A stretch of 64,000 nucleotides of DNA, from positions 17,235,976-17,299,975 of the forward strand of contig JABAKD010000025.1 of the NCBI GenBank assembly GCA_012845835.1, read 5' to 3'. Made by a program: the position numbers and the translations under genes. The notes beneath the pieces were generated by a model. The model worked only from the letters and a program-made list of their open reading frames with translations, was not told the origin of the DNA and ran no database searches. This document shows positions 20,341-32,204 of this stretch, in pieces. The first letter of the stretch is position 1. The number at the start of each line of letters is the position of its first letter. Source of the stretch: Undaria pinnatifida (Eukaryota; Sar; Phaeophyceae; Laminariales; Alariaceae).

Positions 20341-21629
20341 CAGTGAGACCGGGTCGGCACACCCGGCCTCCCCTAGTCGGTTCCGCACCTGCACTGCGAC
20401 TGCAAGAACCAAGAAATCTCGTCCGCGCCGCGGCCGGGCCGTTAACATCGGCCAGCCCTCAGCTTCCCCTTCGGAGTTTCCGACCTATCTCTCGGGCGCA
20501 TTGGCCAACTAAAAGCCGTGAATGTTTGGTGATAGCTTCTGGCGTCTGTCCTGACCTTGCGCTGTCAGAACACGGCCCCTGTTTCGTCGGGGGTACTGTG
20601 ACGCTGGACGACGTTTCGTTTACTATGAAAATCGCGTACATCGGTCGAGCAACGCTCGACTCGGTAAGGCACTGGATTCCTCTAGATTTGGGGATCGGCA
20701 GCATTGTTTGGGCTCCCAAACGCCTCCGAGAGTACTGTGGGGAACAAAGTTCCGCTTATCTTCCGGCCACAAGACACAGGAGAGCATTGACAAAGTGGGG
20801 ACCCTCAATGCACGACTCCAGAGGTAGCTTGAGTTCGCCACCGCGTTCGATTGCACACCCGAGTACCGCAAAGGCAGCGCCAACGGTATCGCCGATTTTT
20901 TTGGCCCGCTTTTTAGAGCCTGCCACGGAGTACGACCGCAGTGGCTTGACAAACTTCAACCCCGTGGGGTTGACAAGCCCCAACCCCGTTGGAGATAGCG
21001 GTATCTACCTCCTCCGGACCGGCTGGCTGCGCGCCCTCTCCCCGCCGACCCCAGGGGTTGGTTTGGGTGGACTCGTGCCCCACACCGAAAGCACTGCTTT
21101 CGGTAGACTCGTGCCCCGCACTGAACACACTGCCTTGAATAGACTCGTGCCCCTCGCCGAAAGCACTGTCTTGGGTGGGCTCGTGCCCCGCACTGAACAT
21201 GCTGCCTTGGGTGGGCTCCCTCTCACCTCTACCTCATTTCACGTTTTTCGCACACACGAGCCCCGTATAAGGATTGACGGCCTTTCTGCTCCCCCGGGGA
21301 GATTAGTCTCTCGTGTTCTGCCCCCGTCGCCACCGCTGAAGGCTGTGCCGGCCACGGGTCGATTTCGCCTGCCGCTGAAACCGTTTTCCTCGGTTTCTGC
21401 CATACCCATCGATGGCGGCACGGGCTCCGCAGAAGCCCTGGCTGCAGCGACGCCCATTGCACAGCCGACTCCTCTATCAAGGAGTTCTACACAGGAGACG
21501 GACTCCGCCGCGACCACCGGTTCGACTGTGTCCGTCTCTGCCTTGCTTGGCACTCCAGCCCCTCTGTCGTCGACGATGCGCCGACGAACAGCGACAGCAA
21601 TGGGTAATGCACCCCGCTGTAGATTATAG
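20341..21629 (+). pseudogene. Pro/Ser-rich polyprotein segment with 12-residue tandem repeats
   Basis: One open frame continues from the NADAR end to 21629. Residues from 21061 to 21230 are four copies of a 12-residue unit (RLVPRTEHTALN, RLVPLAESTVLG and so on; 36-bp period). An upstream stretch (GGTVTLDDVSFTMKIAYIG) sits where an aspartic protease would be expected in Ty3/gypsy order, but no D-T/S-G triad is seen, so I do not call one. Reverse transcriptase would be expected between here and the integrase and is missing. Confidence 0.5.
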
Positions 21630-24120
21630 ATTTGGGCTCAGCGGGGCCCCTCGGCCATCTTCCAGACGAGGTAAAACCCCGCCGCGAGTCTCACGGCCGC
21701 AGCCGGCTCCGCCCGCCGCCGCGACTCCTGCTCTTGCCGACTCGCCGGTCCGCACGGTGCTACTTCAATCTGACCGCGACCACGCAGAGCCTATGGGAAC
21801 TCCTCTTTTACGGCTCACGTCTCCTCCTGGTGACACGCCGACTGCACACAAAAGGTCGGACGCCCTCGGCGAAGATGCTGAATTGCGGTTCGTTGATTTC
21901 GCCGCGCATTATCCGCATGCCGATTGGAAGCGAGAGCAGCACGCTGAGCCGACGTGCCACGTCATGACCCGTTAAATCTCTATCGACCGGCCATCGGTCC
22001 TGCCGCCCGACGTTTTGGCGTACTACCCCTCGCACAAGCGTCCATCCCTCTCAGACATCCAGGAGCTGGCGGGTGAGGGTCGACTACATACAACCGATGA
22101 CGACATCGTCCTACTCGTCTGTAACCCGATGTTGCCGCCTACAAGGTCTGACAAACCTAACTCTGTGGGACGAGCTGCTTGCCTGCTAAACGACGAGCCA
22201 GTTCGCATCTACGTTCCCCTGATTATGCGCCCTTGGATCATGCAAGCTTGTCACTCGACAGCCACTTGTCACCTTGGTACCACGCGCACGTTGCGCATGC
22301 TGGAGCTGTTTCATTGGTGGGTTGGCATGAATGTGTGCACCCGGTGGTGGCTTCGCCACTGCTTGAAGCGTCAAGCGCGGAAAACCCCACGGCTGACTGT
22401 CCACTGGCCAATCATCTCAATGCCTCTACCGGAAGGCCCAGATATCACCGTCAGTGTTGACTCCTTCGGCCCCCTTCCGGTCGCACCATGAGGCAACACC
22501 TACATGCTGCTGTTCACCGATCGCTTCAGTTGACGGGCCGACATGTTCCCCGTCACTGGCGCTGAGTTCACCGCGGAGGGTACAGCCAATATCCTGGCGA
22601 ACCAATACATCTCCTTGTGGACGTGCCCGCGCACCATACTCTCGGACAACGGCCTGCAGTTCTGCTCCAAGCTTTCACAAGCTGTTAATGTATATCAGCT
22701 GTTGGGTGTGCACAAGCTTGCTACAAGCTCCTATCATCCCAACTGTAACGGGGGCGTTGAGCGGATAAACCACACTATGGCCCAAATGCTGGCTATGGTC
22801 GTCAACGAGCGACAAGACGATTGGGACTTGCATCTGCCCCATGTCGAAGTCGCTTACAACAATTCCGTTAGCGCGGCGACGGGTTTGGCGCCCAACGAGG
22901 TCCACATGGGCAGACTCCCACGGCTCCCCCTGACGGTTTTCTATCGCACTGGCGTCGTGGGACACCAGAGCCTGGCCCGTGACCACCTGGCCTATTACGA
23001 CTTGGCCACCGACCGGCAAAAGCGCGCGAACGACATTGTCCGCTCACACCACGCCCTCACCGTTTCTCGTGTTAACCGCAGAACCTCCGCCCACCCTGAC
23101 GCCCTGCGTCCAGCACCTAACTTCGCTACGGGTGGTTGGGTATGGGTGTACAATTCTGCCTCGACCATCCGTCAGCGTGTGAAGGCGAACACCGACGCCA
23201 AGGTACTCAAGGCCAAACTCGCGCTGACCCGGACGGGCCCGTACAAGATCCTGGCAGTGGGTCCCTGCTCCGCCGCCGAGACCCCGGACGGTTCGCCGCT
23301 CGGGAGCAACCTCTTCTATTTGGATCTCCCTTCCGACCTGCCCGGTTCGAACGCTCGTCGGCGTGTGGCCATCGACCGCCGCAAAGTCTGCGCCAAGCCC
23401 CACGACAGCGAGTGCATGCCCAAATACCTACCGGCGGGGCTGACGCAGTACGTGCTCAACAATTTTTTCAAGAAGTCCCCGCCGTACCACGCCACTCAAG
23501 ACGTTGTTTTGACCCCCCTCCAAAGGCTGTAAGTGGAGCAGATCACCGGTCATCAATCGGTACGGGGGCGAGGTGGCGTCATCGTGGTGCTATACAAGAC
23601 GCATTGGGCGGGACTCTCTGAACCTTCCTGGGAGCGGGAAAATGATCCCCACCTCTCCCGCTCCCACATCTTGCGCTATTGGGCCGGAACCCCGGACCAG
23701 CACCGCTAAACCAACCGCCTCTACCGCCGAATGCGGATTGAGGCGGCACAGCGCGAGCTGTCCCGCAACAACGGGGAGCGTTTCCTAGCGCCGGGCTACG
23801 CTTGTGTTCCCCGCGTCGATTGGCTCCGTCGCTACCACGACACGGTACTTCCTAAGGGAGCCCACTTTTGGTACAAGGGAGGCGATGGGTTATGGTGGCC
23901 TGAAAAAATCAGCGCGAGCACTAACGAGGACAAAGTATATCTGGTCTGCTTTCTAGACGACGTGGGACCGATTAAACTTCCTCTTCCCCCGGCGCGCTAC
24001 ACGACTTCGACGGGAGCCGCACGAGGCCCTTGGTGCCTGCAACTTCACATCGCCAGTGCGTTTCCTCGGGGGGTCCAACGCAACGTAGATGAATCTCGAG
24101 GCGCGGCCGTGGCCAGTTGA
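21604..24120 (+). pseudogene. Ty3/gypsy integrase - chromodomain - Tudor-like tail (stops present)
   Basis: A single frame with stops at 21973-21975, 22489-22491, 22531-22533, 23530-23532 and 23707-23709. The zinc-binding domain shows H-x6-HLGTTRTL then HCLKRQ, where the last cysteine of the usual C-x2-C is arginine. The integrase core has D in SVDSFGPLP (22459), D in ILSDNGLQF (22645) and E in GGVERINHTM (22759), with 37 residues between the second D and E; 35 is usual. After PNEVHMGRLPRLPL comes an SH3-like region ending RRVAIDRRKVC. The chromodomain is at about 23584-23640 (VLYKTHWAGLSEPSWERE). The tail (23860-24000: GAHFWYKGGDGLWWPEKI, YLVCFLDDVGPIKL) resembles a Tudor/Agenet reader. The role of such domains in related elements is cDNA insertion and chromatin targeting. 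Confidence 0.8.
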
Positions 24121-25014
24121 CTTTCAAGCCGCCACCGCTTCTAGATAGTTCTCCATTTTTTTTGGGTTATGATGTTCGAGTCTTCGTCTTTGGGCTGTTC
24201 GTGGTGTACTGAGAGTGTTGGTCTGGTTTTGGGGCGGTTCTTTCCATTTTTTGCTTATTTTTGTCCTGCCAAACCCCCAGATCAGTGCCGGGCCAGGGTT
24301 CGGGTAAAACGCCGCTATCTGAGGCGCAGGGCTGTCGCTTTTTGGTCGTTGTTCAATTTGGCCCTGCCGATGCCCTCCTCAGCCCAGAGCCGGGGGGCGA
24401 CCAAGGTACGCTGTTCGCGCGTAACGTAGTACCGGGCTATGTACGGGCCTGTGTGTCATTGTTTATGTTTTTGTGTGTCGTACTTGTTCCACTTTGTTTT
24501 TCGGCTAAACACGTCCCCACTTGTGGGGCTGTAGGTGCGGCCACCTTCCATCCCGGGTATTTGTCGTTTCTTCGTCTAACCCCCGCCATGCCGATGGCCC
24601 GCGAGAGGTTTTTTGCATTGCTTCTCCCTTGTGTTAGCGCTTGTGTTCCCCTCCATATCGACGAGGGCTCGCCTCGCCATAGTAACTTTTCTGTGGTTGG
24701 TTTGCCGTAGAGCCTTTCCTGCCCCCCCCGGCCACACCGGCGGTATTCGGCAGGTTCTAGAGCCTTTTTTGCCCCCCCCGCCACACCGGCGGCGCGCGGC
24801 AGGTTTTTGATGGGTGACGTTTGCCTTGTTGTAGGGTCTGCGTTTCCTTCAACTGCCTTTCTTCGCGTGTTCCTGGCTCCATTGCCAGACCGTCAGAGGT
24901 GTGGGAGTGGGTTTGAGGAGCCGCATCTTCGACTCATGGCCTAGTTCGCAGAACCGGAGCTTTCCCGAATCTCCCATATTTCTGCGTATGTGGCTCATCA
25001 GGGTGGACTGCTAG
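24121..25014 (+). other. Retrotransposon 3' untranslated interior
   Basis: No coding signal continues past 24120. A tandem duplication of about 60 bp at 24710-24810 contains AGAGCCTTT, CCTGCCCCCCCCG, CCACACCGGCGG and CGGCAGGTT twice. No strong polypurine tract abuts the 3' LTR. Confidence 0.5.
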
Positions 25015-25284
25015 TGTTTAGATACGGCCTCAAAAGGCCTGTAATTATCCGAATTGAGATCATTTGAATGGGTTTCGTGTGATAAGGTTGGCGTTTCATA
25101 TTCGGGATAGTCAGGAAATAGATCGGAGGCACAACCCTCCGATCTCAGAAGCCATCCGGGGCTCTGGTGGAATCAAATACAGCTACGTCTTCTATGAAGG
25201 CTAAGAAAGTGAGTACTCTCCGAGGACCTGCTCAATTGGCAGACCTGCAGGGGACACTCTGCGTCTCCGCCCAATACCCTTACA
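25015..25284 (+). repeat. 3' LTR of the retrotransposon
   Basis: 270 bp, TGTTTAGATACGG to CCCTTACA, homologous along its length to 17010-17276. The flank after it (CATACAATC) does not repeat the flank before the 5' LTR. Confidence 0.85.
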
Positions 25285-26144
25285 CATACAATCAGCATGA
25301 CAAGGAAACCCAGAATATATGTATTTATACTTCGAAGTATAGTAGTGGATAGGGTGATGGCGAGGGCTATCATATACGGTAGGGGGGGCACTTTTTTGAG
25401 GTCCTCTTTTTTTTAACCGGCTCAAAGTCACTCTCGCGGGTGGCTACCCTGTTTATTTGCAGCCTTACTATTTTGGGCTGTTCAATTTCGTGATATACGC
25501 CGCCATGTTTTTTCTTGGTACGTATGTTTTTTCTTGGTACGTATCCCCTTTAGAACTAGTTTTGGGGACAAACCACTATAATATTTGAGTACGGTAGTTG
25601 GAATTAGCGGTAAAATTAGTTGGGATCACCGACGGATACGTTTTTTGTGCAGTGGTAATAGAGTTGAGCTGCGCCAACAGTATACGTTCAAGTCTGGTTT
25701 TGAGCGAGTTACAGTTACAGTACCATACCACACCACTCGCGCGAATAGTAAGTGACCTAAAGTCGGTAGTGTACTTGAAAATGGGGGCATCCCCCTACGG
25801 CAGCATTGGTTTAATATCGCGGCGTGCTTGAGGGGGGGGTATACTCAGTTCATGCAGGTGGTCGTATCACCATAAGAGTCTCGCATCCCTACAATGCCGG
25901 GACGGAGCCGGTCAGGTTTTCATCGACCAGGCAGACGTTTCTTGCACCAAGCGCGAAGCGGGTGGTACTGCTGTTCATTACACGCGTCAAAACAGCCGGT
26001 CGACAATACTGTGGAATGCATGACATGCCATCATTGCCGTGCCGAGGGGGTTCGCACAAGGCTTGCAGCGGGCGACAGGTGCAAGAAGGATAACGGCCGT
26101 AAACAGTCGCACCGGGCAAGTTTTTTCAGAGGGTGGAGTCACGT
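25285..26144. other. No gene recognised
   Basis: It contains a short direct repeat TTTTTTCTTGGTACGTA at about 25507 and 25528. Open frames are short and without motifs. Confidence 0.4.
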
Positions 26145-26753
26145 TTAAGGGCTGGGGAGTGGGGAGCCGATCGGGGCTCGGTTCGAAGCAGAGTGGCCGT
26201 CCCCGTAGGCTCTGGAAGACCCCTTCTGATGACATTGCTTGAGTTGGGGCGCTTGCTTGCCTTTGAAAACATAACGCTCGCACCTCTGGACCGCTTCATC
26301 CGCTGGTGATTGATGTGTGGGCGTATTGTATACCATTACCCGGTAGTGTATACCCACCTTTTCACAATCATCTGCGGCGGATTGGAACCTGACGCGAATT
26401 GCGTAAAATCGTAGAATACATGCGTCAGGTGTCTTGCCTTCTTTCCCCCGGTACTTGGTTCCATTTTTGTCACGAATAGGGTTCGACATTCCCGCTGCTA
26501 GTCGATGTTCATCGATTTCGGCCCACACATCACCACCTGCGGCGAATGAAGGAATCTGGCGCATATTGGAAGAAATGATGGAATGCTGGCGTTCCACGCG
26601 GGAAAATATGAGGAGGGGGTACAAGCAAGCACACATGAAATAAGTCGTTTGCGCGCCATTACTTACCTCGACCCGAAGAAATTTGGATACAGGCGAGCTC
26701 AGAAATAAAAAAAAGTGTTTGGTGTCGGTCACCAGGACCATTGCTGGCACCAA
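26145..26753 (-). CDS. Hypothetical minus-strand coding-like frame, perhaps one or two exons
   Basis: I do not recognise it. The 202-codon frame contains a protein-like central part (GGDVWAEIDEHRLAAGMSNP, TPDACILRFYAIRVRF). That part could be an exon from an acceptor CGTGGAACGCCAG (about 26600) to a donor TGTGAAAAG/GTGGGT (about 26364). The part after that donor and the part before that acceptor may be intronic read-through. Confidence is low that it is expressed. Confidence 0.3.
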   Translation of the reverse strand: MVPAMVLVTDTKHFFLFLSSPVSKFLRVEVSNGAQTTYFMCACLYPLLIFSRVERQHSIISSNMRQIPSFAAGGDVWAEIDEHRLAAGMSNPIRDKNGTKYRGKEGKTPDACILRFYAIRVRFQSAADDCEKVGIHYRVMVYNTPTHQSPADEAVQRCERYVFKGKQAPQLKQCHQKGSSRAYGDGHSASNRAPIGSPLPSP

Positions 26754-26759
26754 CTACCT

Positions 26760-28790
26760 TTTTGTCTCTAATATCTGTGACCTGCTATCACGGTTTTTGC
26801 CAAGGAGCGGTCAGGTTCTACGTAGTGCTGCTGGTTTTCGATTGGGAGCCCTGGTGTCTGGAGCAGAAACAGTTCTGTGCTCTGTGTTGTCGTATAGTCA
26901 TCTATGTGTTGCGACTTGGCCATCATGCTCTCTATTTATTGTCGTCTTGTCGTGTTGCTCTGTTCTGTCATGTTGCCATCATCTTACCATGTGCGGCGCG
27001 CTGAACATTCGGGAATGCACAACCGATTCACCTATCTATGTCAAGGGCATGAACAGTAAGTCCAGCCGTCAACGCCATTTGTGGAGATATTACTTCGCGG
27101 TACTTGGCCGTTGAAAACAGGATAACCTATTAGCTCAAGACTACCCACCCGAAGCAAGAAGAACGGAAGGGTTGATTCTTGCACTATTGCGGTGGCGGGT
27201 GATCGTCATGTTGTACGGTGCGGGGTCGCGTGTCCTCCCCTCATTGCACGCGATGCTGGCTTTATTAAAACCTCTTATATATGAGATGTCACGTAGCGTG
27301 TATCATCTCCTAGCTAGAGTACGCTCTTAGGCTCGCTTTCGGATGACCCGATGAAGACACAGCCTATATGATTTGAGGCAAACGAAGGCCATGGTTAGGT
27401 GAGCATGTAAGAGAAGAGCTCAAAATGCAGAAGAGAAGATGGCGATGTTGGTCGGCGGCCCCAAGCCGAGGTATGTTGATCAATTGGCTTGCTTTGCTTA
27501 GCAGATGAAAGCTGATGGTGAGCAAGGTGCAGATGTAGAGATCTGAGGTGTAGATGTGTAGATGTGTAGATGTAGAGGGACCACGTGAGGGGCGTGCGCG
27601 TGGTGCGCTGCTCGTAGCTCAAAGACAAAGGCCCTCAGCATTCGGAAGGAGCAAAAACAAACAACAAGCTATGACCCCAAGAAAGCAAAATACCCCAATA
27701 CGAGATCCTACAGCCTTGTTGTTTAAACAACTTGTATCTCAGGGTATGTGATCATGACCCTACGTAGCCTATCTTCTTGTTTCAGCAACAACTCCTATCT
27801 TAACTATCTTTCCACCGGTTCCAAGAGGGACGATGAAGACTGTCCCTCTCAACGTGTACGAGTACGTACTACATGCGCCAGGTATCGGATACGATTAGCT
27901 TGTAAACTGCTGTGTGTCACGTATCCAAGACTATTACTGCTGAAACTTGGGCTTGCGACGTACTGCATCGATAAACGACAACTACCAGACTAACAACTGT
28001 CTGTCGTACTAGCAACTCGCAATGTATACCAGATGACTTTAAGTGTTAGCAAGTTCCGGCATAATGGTTGCTCACAAGTAGCATATCTGATAGGCTTACC
28101 GAGATGTACTCAATAATTGACATGACATATGTGCGCAAGAAACTGTAGGAGGATTAAAGGATTATTGGTAAATTTTTGGTCAGGTATTTGGGTCGGATTG
28201 GTAATATCCTTGTCGAAACTCATTGGATTATGGATTTCCTTTGTATGTTGATAATATTATCGGAACAACCGCTACACATCGTCAGATGGCAAATGGGAAT
28301 AAAACTATTACTAATAGTGGCTGAAATAATAGAATGGGTGCTTGTGAAAAGAGGGTGCTGAACGTAACCTTTAAACCTCTAACTTTTGCTGGTTGTTGTG
28401 TTGATTAGCTGATTCTTTTTCAACGCCCCATATATCTTTGCTTTTTTTGCTGAATACGTTGGCTGATTTGCTAATAATACAATCGAGGGCGCCCAGAAAA
28501 AAACACCAGGACCAGCACTACCCCCCCCCCCCCCCCCCCTTGAGTGGCCCGAACGTGGGGAAAAAACGGAATGTTATCGTGTTTTTCTCTGGGAGCCCTC
28601 GATACGAGTGCCATGTTTTTCTCTGTTATTATGCACTTATTATATCATTTGCCATCCGACAATGTGCAGTGTTTGTGCCAACAGTAAAAAATGTGATGAA
28701 ATGACCGAAACTCCAGACCATGATAACAAAAGCGCAAATAATGTATCCAACACCCAAAAACTACGAATACTAGAGGGGCATCCATATCCC
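26760..28790. other. Repeat-poor intergenic stretch, no gene supported
   Basis: Only short frames. A possible short first exon starts at 26990 (MCGALNIRECTTDSPIYVKG, donor AACA/GTAAGT) but nothing supports its continuation. The fragment 28225-28290 is related to 1510-1585. A run of about 20 C lies at 28520-28540. Confidence 0.35.
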
Positions 28791-28798
28791 CTTGGCCC

Positions 28799-29445
28799 TA
28801 CCATCTCCAGCCATCATGGCCAAGTCCCTCCCCCCATCCATGCAGGTCCGAAGAAAAATCAGGCGACAACCCACTCCCGAATTAGATAGGTAGCTTGTAA
28901 ATGCTGCGCTAATGTTTCAACGCGCAGAAAGTTGCGCGGAATCATTTATTGCTGCCTAATACTGCTATCTATCGGTCTTACCAGGTAGCAACTAAAAAGA
29001 GTCCCCACCGTCTCGCTCTTTCTATAGATCTGCCCTCGTCAGCCCCTACCCCCAAGCGCGACTGCTCCCACCCCTAACCTTGCTACCTCGAACTGCAAGG
29101 GCCACATCTTCCCCCCCATGCACGTCTCGTAAAGAAGCATCAACGGGTACTCCGCTGTCTAAATAAATGGCTGGTTTGTAGTATCTGCTACGCAATTGTT
29201 TCGGCGCGCAGAAGGCTGTTGTGCGGTGTTTGCTGCCTAACACCGCTATCGGTCGGGCTGGTAGCACCTAGAGAGTCCCCGACGTCTCGGTCTTTCTGTC
29301 GGAGTGGATGTGCCCTCGTCAGGCCGTCCCACAAACACGACTGTTGCCACCCGTAACCTTGCCACCTCCAATCGCAGGCGCTAAGTCCTCCCACCTATGC
29401 ACAACTTCCGAAGACGCATCAAGGAACAACCCGCTGTCCCAATAA
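28799..29445. repeat. Tandem repeat, unit about 280 bp
   Basis: One partial and two full units. Landmarks recur at about 282-bp spacing: CTGCTA/TGC..CGC followed by TTTC..CGCGCAGAA, TGCTGCCTAA, GAGTCCCC.C..CTC..TCTTTCT, TGCCCTCGTCAG, TAACCTTGC.ACCTC and TCCGAAGA/CGTAAAGA. No coding signal was found. Confidence 0.75.
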
Positions 29446-29904
29446 TATAAAGGGCTCATACTTATTTACTTGAGCGGTATTATTTTTATGAGTTGTTGTG
29501 TCTACCTGATACTGCACCGGCCTAAATGGTATTGCATCTGATATCAGCGTAAATTGGCTACCGTACGCCGTCTGGACGATATGCGAAGTGCTCCCGTAGT
29601 CCTCTGCAAGCCGAGTGAGATATCGCTGTCGCATCCCCACCATGAAGGATATATACAGACCACCGTTAATCCCCTGATAGCGCACAGGGTCAACAAGGCG
29701 GCTACATCTCATTTGTTTTGGCGCCTAACTTGTCTGTATATGTTCCACAAATCGCCAAACAGTCCGCGGCCGTGGGGGTCGAATGCTTGCTCATGAAGGA
29801 GTAGCAGTGTTGAAACAAGTTTGTCCTGACACCGTGTGGCGACCAGCGTCGACGACTGTTCGATCCTAAATTCGTCAAACTCACAGCTGACGTCCGTAGA
29901 ATAG

Positions 29905-29935
29905 ATATATTATAAAAAGTGAAAATACACTCCAT
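29905..29935 (+). repeat. Very short terminal fragment of the G-tract repeat
   Basis: ATATTATAAAAAGTGAAAATACACTCCA, that is, only the terminal about 28 bp of the family, then unrelated sequence. Confidence 0.5.
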
Positions 29936-30049
29936 ATTATATATAGCATAATGTATAGCAAACCCTAGGCCATGCGTCAAAAATATTTTATTTCCATGTC
30001 GGCCTCAGTATCGGAATCACGACATTTCAATATCTCGAGGGGTTTTTCA

Positions 30050-30660
30050 TTCCTTCGAGAGCTCTCTTCGAGGATCGGCTTCAACGCCCCTCGCCCTTTG
30101 TTCCCCCTGCTTACCTCGACGTGAACGCGTCCGGGGGCTGAGAGAGATAAGCGAGAAGCAGGCAAGATCTTGGATTTTGGGTGGCATTCTCGAGCATTTA
30201 TTTGAATCTTGGCAGGGGGAGTGGTAGTGTGCAAATACAAAGAAAGGGGCAACTTTTTAAAATATTGCAGTAGTGGTAGGAATAACATTTTGTCAGTCCT
30301 TTGCATTGCTGCTCCGAAAAGTCGCTGTCCATGTTGCTTCGCGATTCATCCTCGAGTGAGTGTTTATGGTAGGTGCACTCTACATTTCACGGTTTTGCTG
30401 TGGCGAGAGGATCGGCTTGAACGCCCCTCGCCCTTCGTGCCCCGCACCCCGTGAGCCGTGAACGCGTGCGGGTTGTCAAGAGTCCTCATACCATTTGTTG
30501 CTCCCAAAAAAGGGCAGGTTGCTGGGGAACAAAAAACGATATTGGCATCTGACTTTGTCCCAAAGACTCAGATTTTAATATACTTGGCCGGGGGAGTTGT
30601 AGTGCGCACATACAAAAAGGAGAAACTGTTTAAAGTAATTGCAGTGGTATGATGGGAATC
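30050..30660 (+). repeat. Tandem duplication, unit about 345 bp
   Basis: Blocks GAGGATCGGCTT.AACGCCCCTCGCCCTT, GTGAACGCGT.CGGG, CTTGGC.GGGGGAGT.GTAGTG and GAAACT..TTAAA.TA occur at about 30070-30290 and again at 30410-30655. Two short Gly/Val-rich frames in the two copies are mutually similar but too short to call. Confidence 0.7.
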
Positions 30661-31980
30661 ACATTTTGTTAATAAACAACATTAATTACTAATATTCAAC
30701 GAATCCAGCATATAGACTACCTTGTAAAAAACGTTCGCCTTATAATAATACTACTACTTACTCTGTGTTGTCGCTGCACGATCGCCCCCTACAACCGCTG
30801 ACCCTGGCCTTATATACGTAGTATAGCAGCTCCCGTTAACAGCCAACGTTTCCTGGACCATGGTGTATGCGTACTACTATATAACTTATCGTGGAGTGCC
30901 TGATCACGCTCGGGCACAGTTTGACCTGCGGTGGTAGCAATCAACCAATCAATGCTCTCCTCCCCGTACTAGTCTACATACCGGTCCACGAGTATGTGTG
31001 TGTTTCGAATTGCGCTTCTTTTCGGGGGGCTGTTCCTGCTGCTGCTGTTGATACATACGAATATGAGGACAGATTTTCAGACAAGCTACACCAAGAAGTA
31101 GCTACGTACAGCAGTATAGATTCACCCTGCTGAGCTGGGGCGTTTTGTACGAGCACGAGCACGTAGTACACGAGTATATACACAATCACTGGCAGCTCCA
31201 TCTGCTTCGCAGCACTTCCTGTGTCGGGTCTTTTGCGTGTTGTCGGTTCATTCTACCCAAACCAGTGTCCATCCAGATAATCTAACAGCAGAGAGAGATA
31301 GGTGGTTGGCCTATTTCATTTGGTATCGGACGCGTACTGTTGTTGTTTTTCTTTCGTAGCTCTGTGTGGTTTTTGCCTTTACATCTCTACACCCCCCTTC
31401 CTACTGGCAAATTGTCTTCCTTGCTTTGTGGCTACGAAGAGAACACGCAAAAGACACGGCCAGTCACCTTGCTGGCTCCGGATGCTTGATCGGCCAAAAC
31501 ATGCTGAGAAACGCACTCAACACGCGTCTCTTCATGGCCAGACTAAAGGGTTAGTCGGCGTGTGCCCGGATTTATCCGATCGAAATCTGATGAAGCTCTG
31601 AATCGGATTCATTTACTTGAGAAACGGCAGCAAGTAGTCCATTGCTAGGCTGTGTTGAACTCTTGGCATTACCTTAAATACTGTACGCGTAGACTATGTT
31701 TACGAGTGAAGTAACTTTTTTTCTCTATCGAATATGGAATCGAACAATTCGAGGTGCGATACCCTGCCCTACCCATGCGGAGCCCTTGTGATTTTATATA
31801 ATTGTGTTGTTCTTCTCGTACCCGAGCCGTTCTATGTATTTTGAAAAATAACAGCAACACGTAGTCGTACGAAAAGCTGAGCATCTGAATCAATTAAGTG
31901 GCGCTAAACATGTTCTGAATCAGTTTATCAATTTAATATTACACTCACTCGTATTACGCTCACTCACTCGTGTAACGTCA
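30660..31980. other. No gene supported
   Basis: Short coding-like stretch at about 31430-31555 (RREHAKDTASHLAGSG) ending near a possible donor; isolated and unrecognised. The remainder shows no repeat or domain. Confidence 0.35.
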
Positions 31981-31984
31981 ACAT

Positions 31985-31985
31985 C

Positions 31986-32061
<76 letters not shown>

Positions 32062-32090
32062 ATAGTAGTAGTAGTCGTAGTCGTAGTCGT

Positions 32091-32176
<86 letters not shown>

Positions 32177-32204
32177 CAGTAGTAGTAGCAGTAGTAGTAG
32201 TAGT
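31985..32204 (+). repeat. (TAG)n/(TCG)n trinucleotide microsatellite
   Basis: About 73 triplets of GTA/TAG with a central block of GTC triplets (32075-32115) and a few GCA changes near the end. It gives spurious poly-Thr and poly-Leu frames. Confidence 0.95.

Larger units (their letters stand above)
17010..25284 (+). mobile_element. Degenerate Ty3/gypsy-type LTR retrotransposon with NADAR-like domain
   Basis: Two LTRs bound 7.7 kb of interior. In order: gag-like Ser/Pro-rich fragments (17300-19160), tandem repeats (19281-19850), a NADAR-type domain in shifting frames (19849-20340), a Pro/Ser-rich frame with 12-residue repeats (20340-21629), then one frame from about 21604 to 24120 with integrase zinc domain, integrase core, chromodomain and Tudor-like tail. 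I see no reverse transcriptase or RNase H and no YxDD-type motif. No target-site duplication is visible at the TG...CA ends. It is dead: at least five stops and several frameshifts. Confidence 0.8.

Noticed and set aside
20580-20700. Retroviral-type aspartic protease in the retrotransposon
   Set aside because: A segment (VTLDDVSFTMKIAYIG) sits in the right place but lacks the D-T/S-G catalytic triad.
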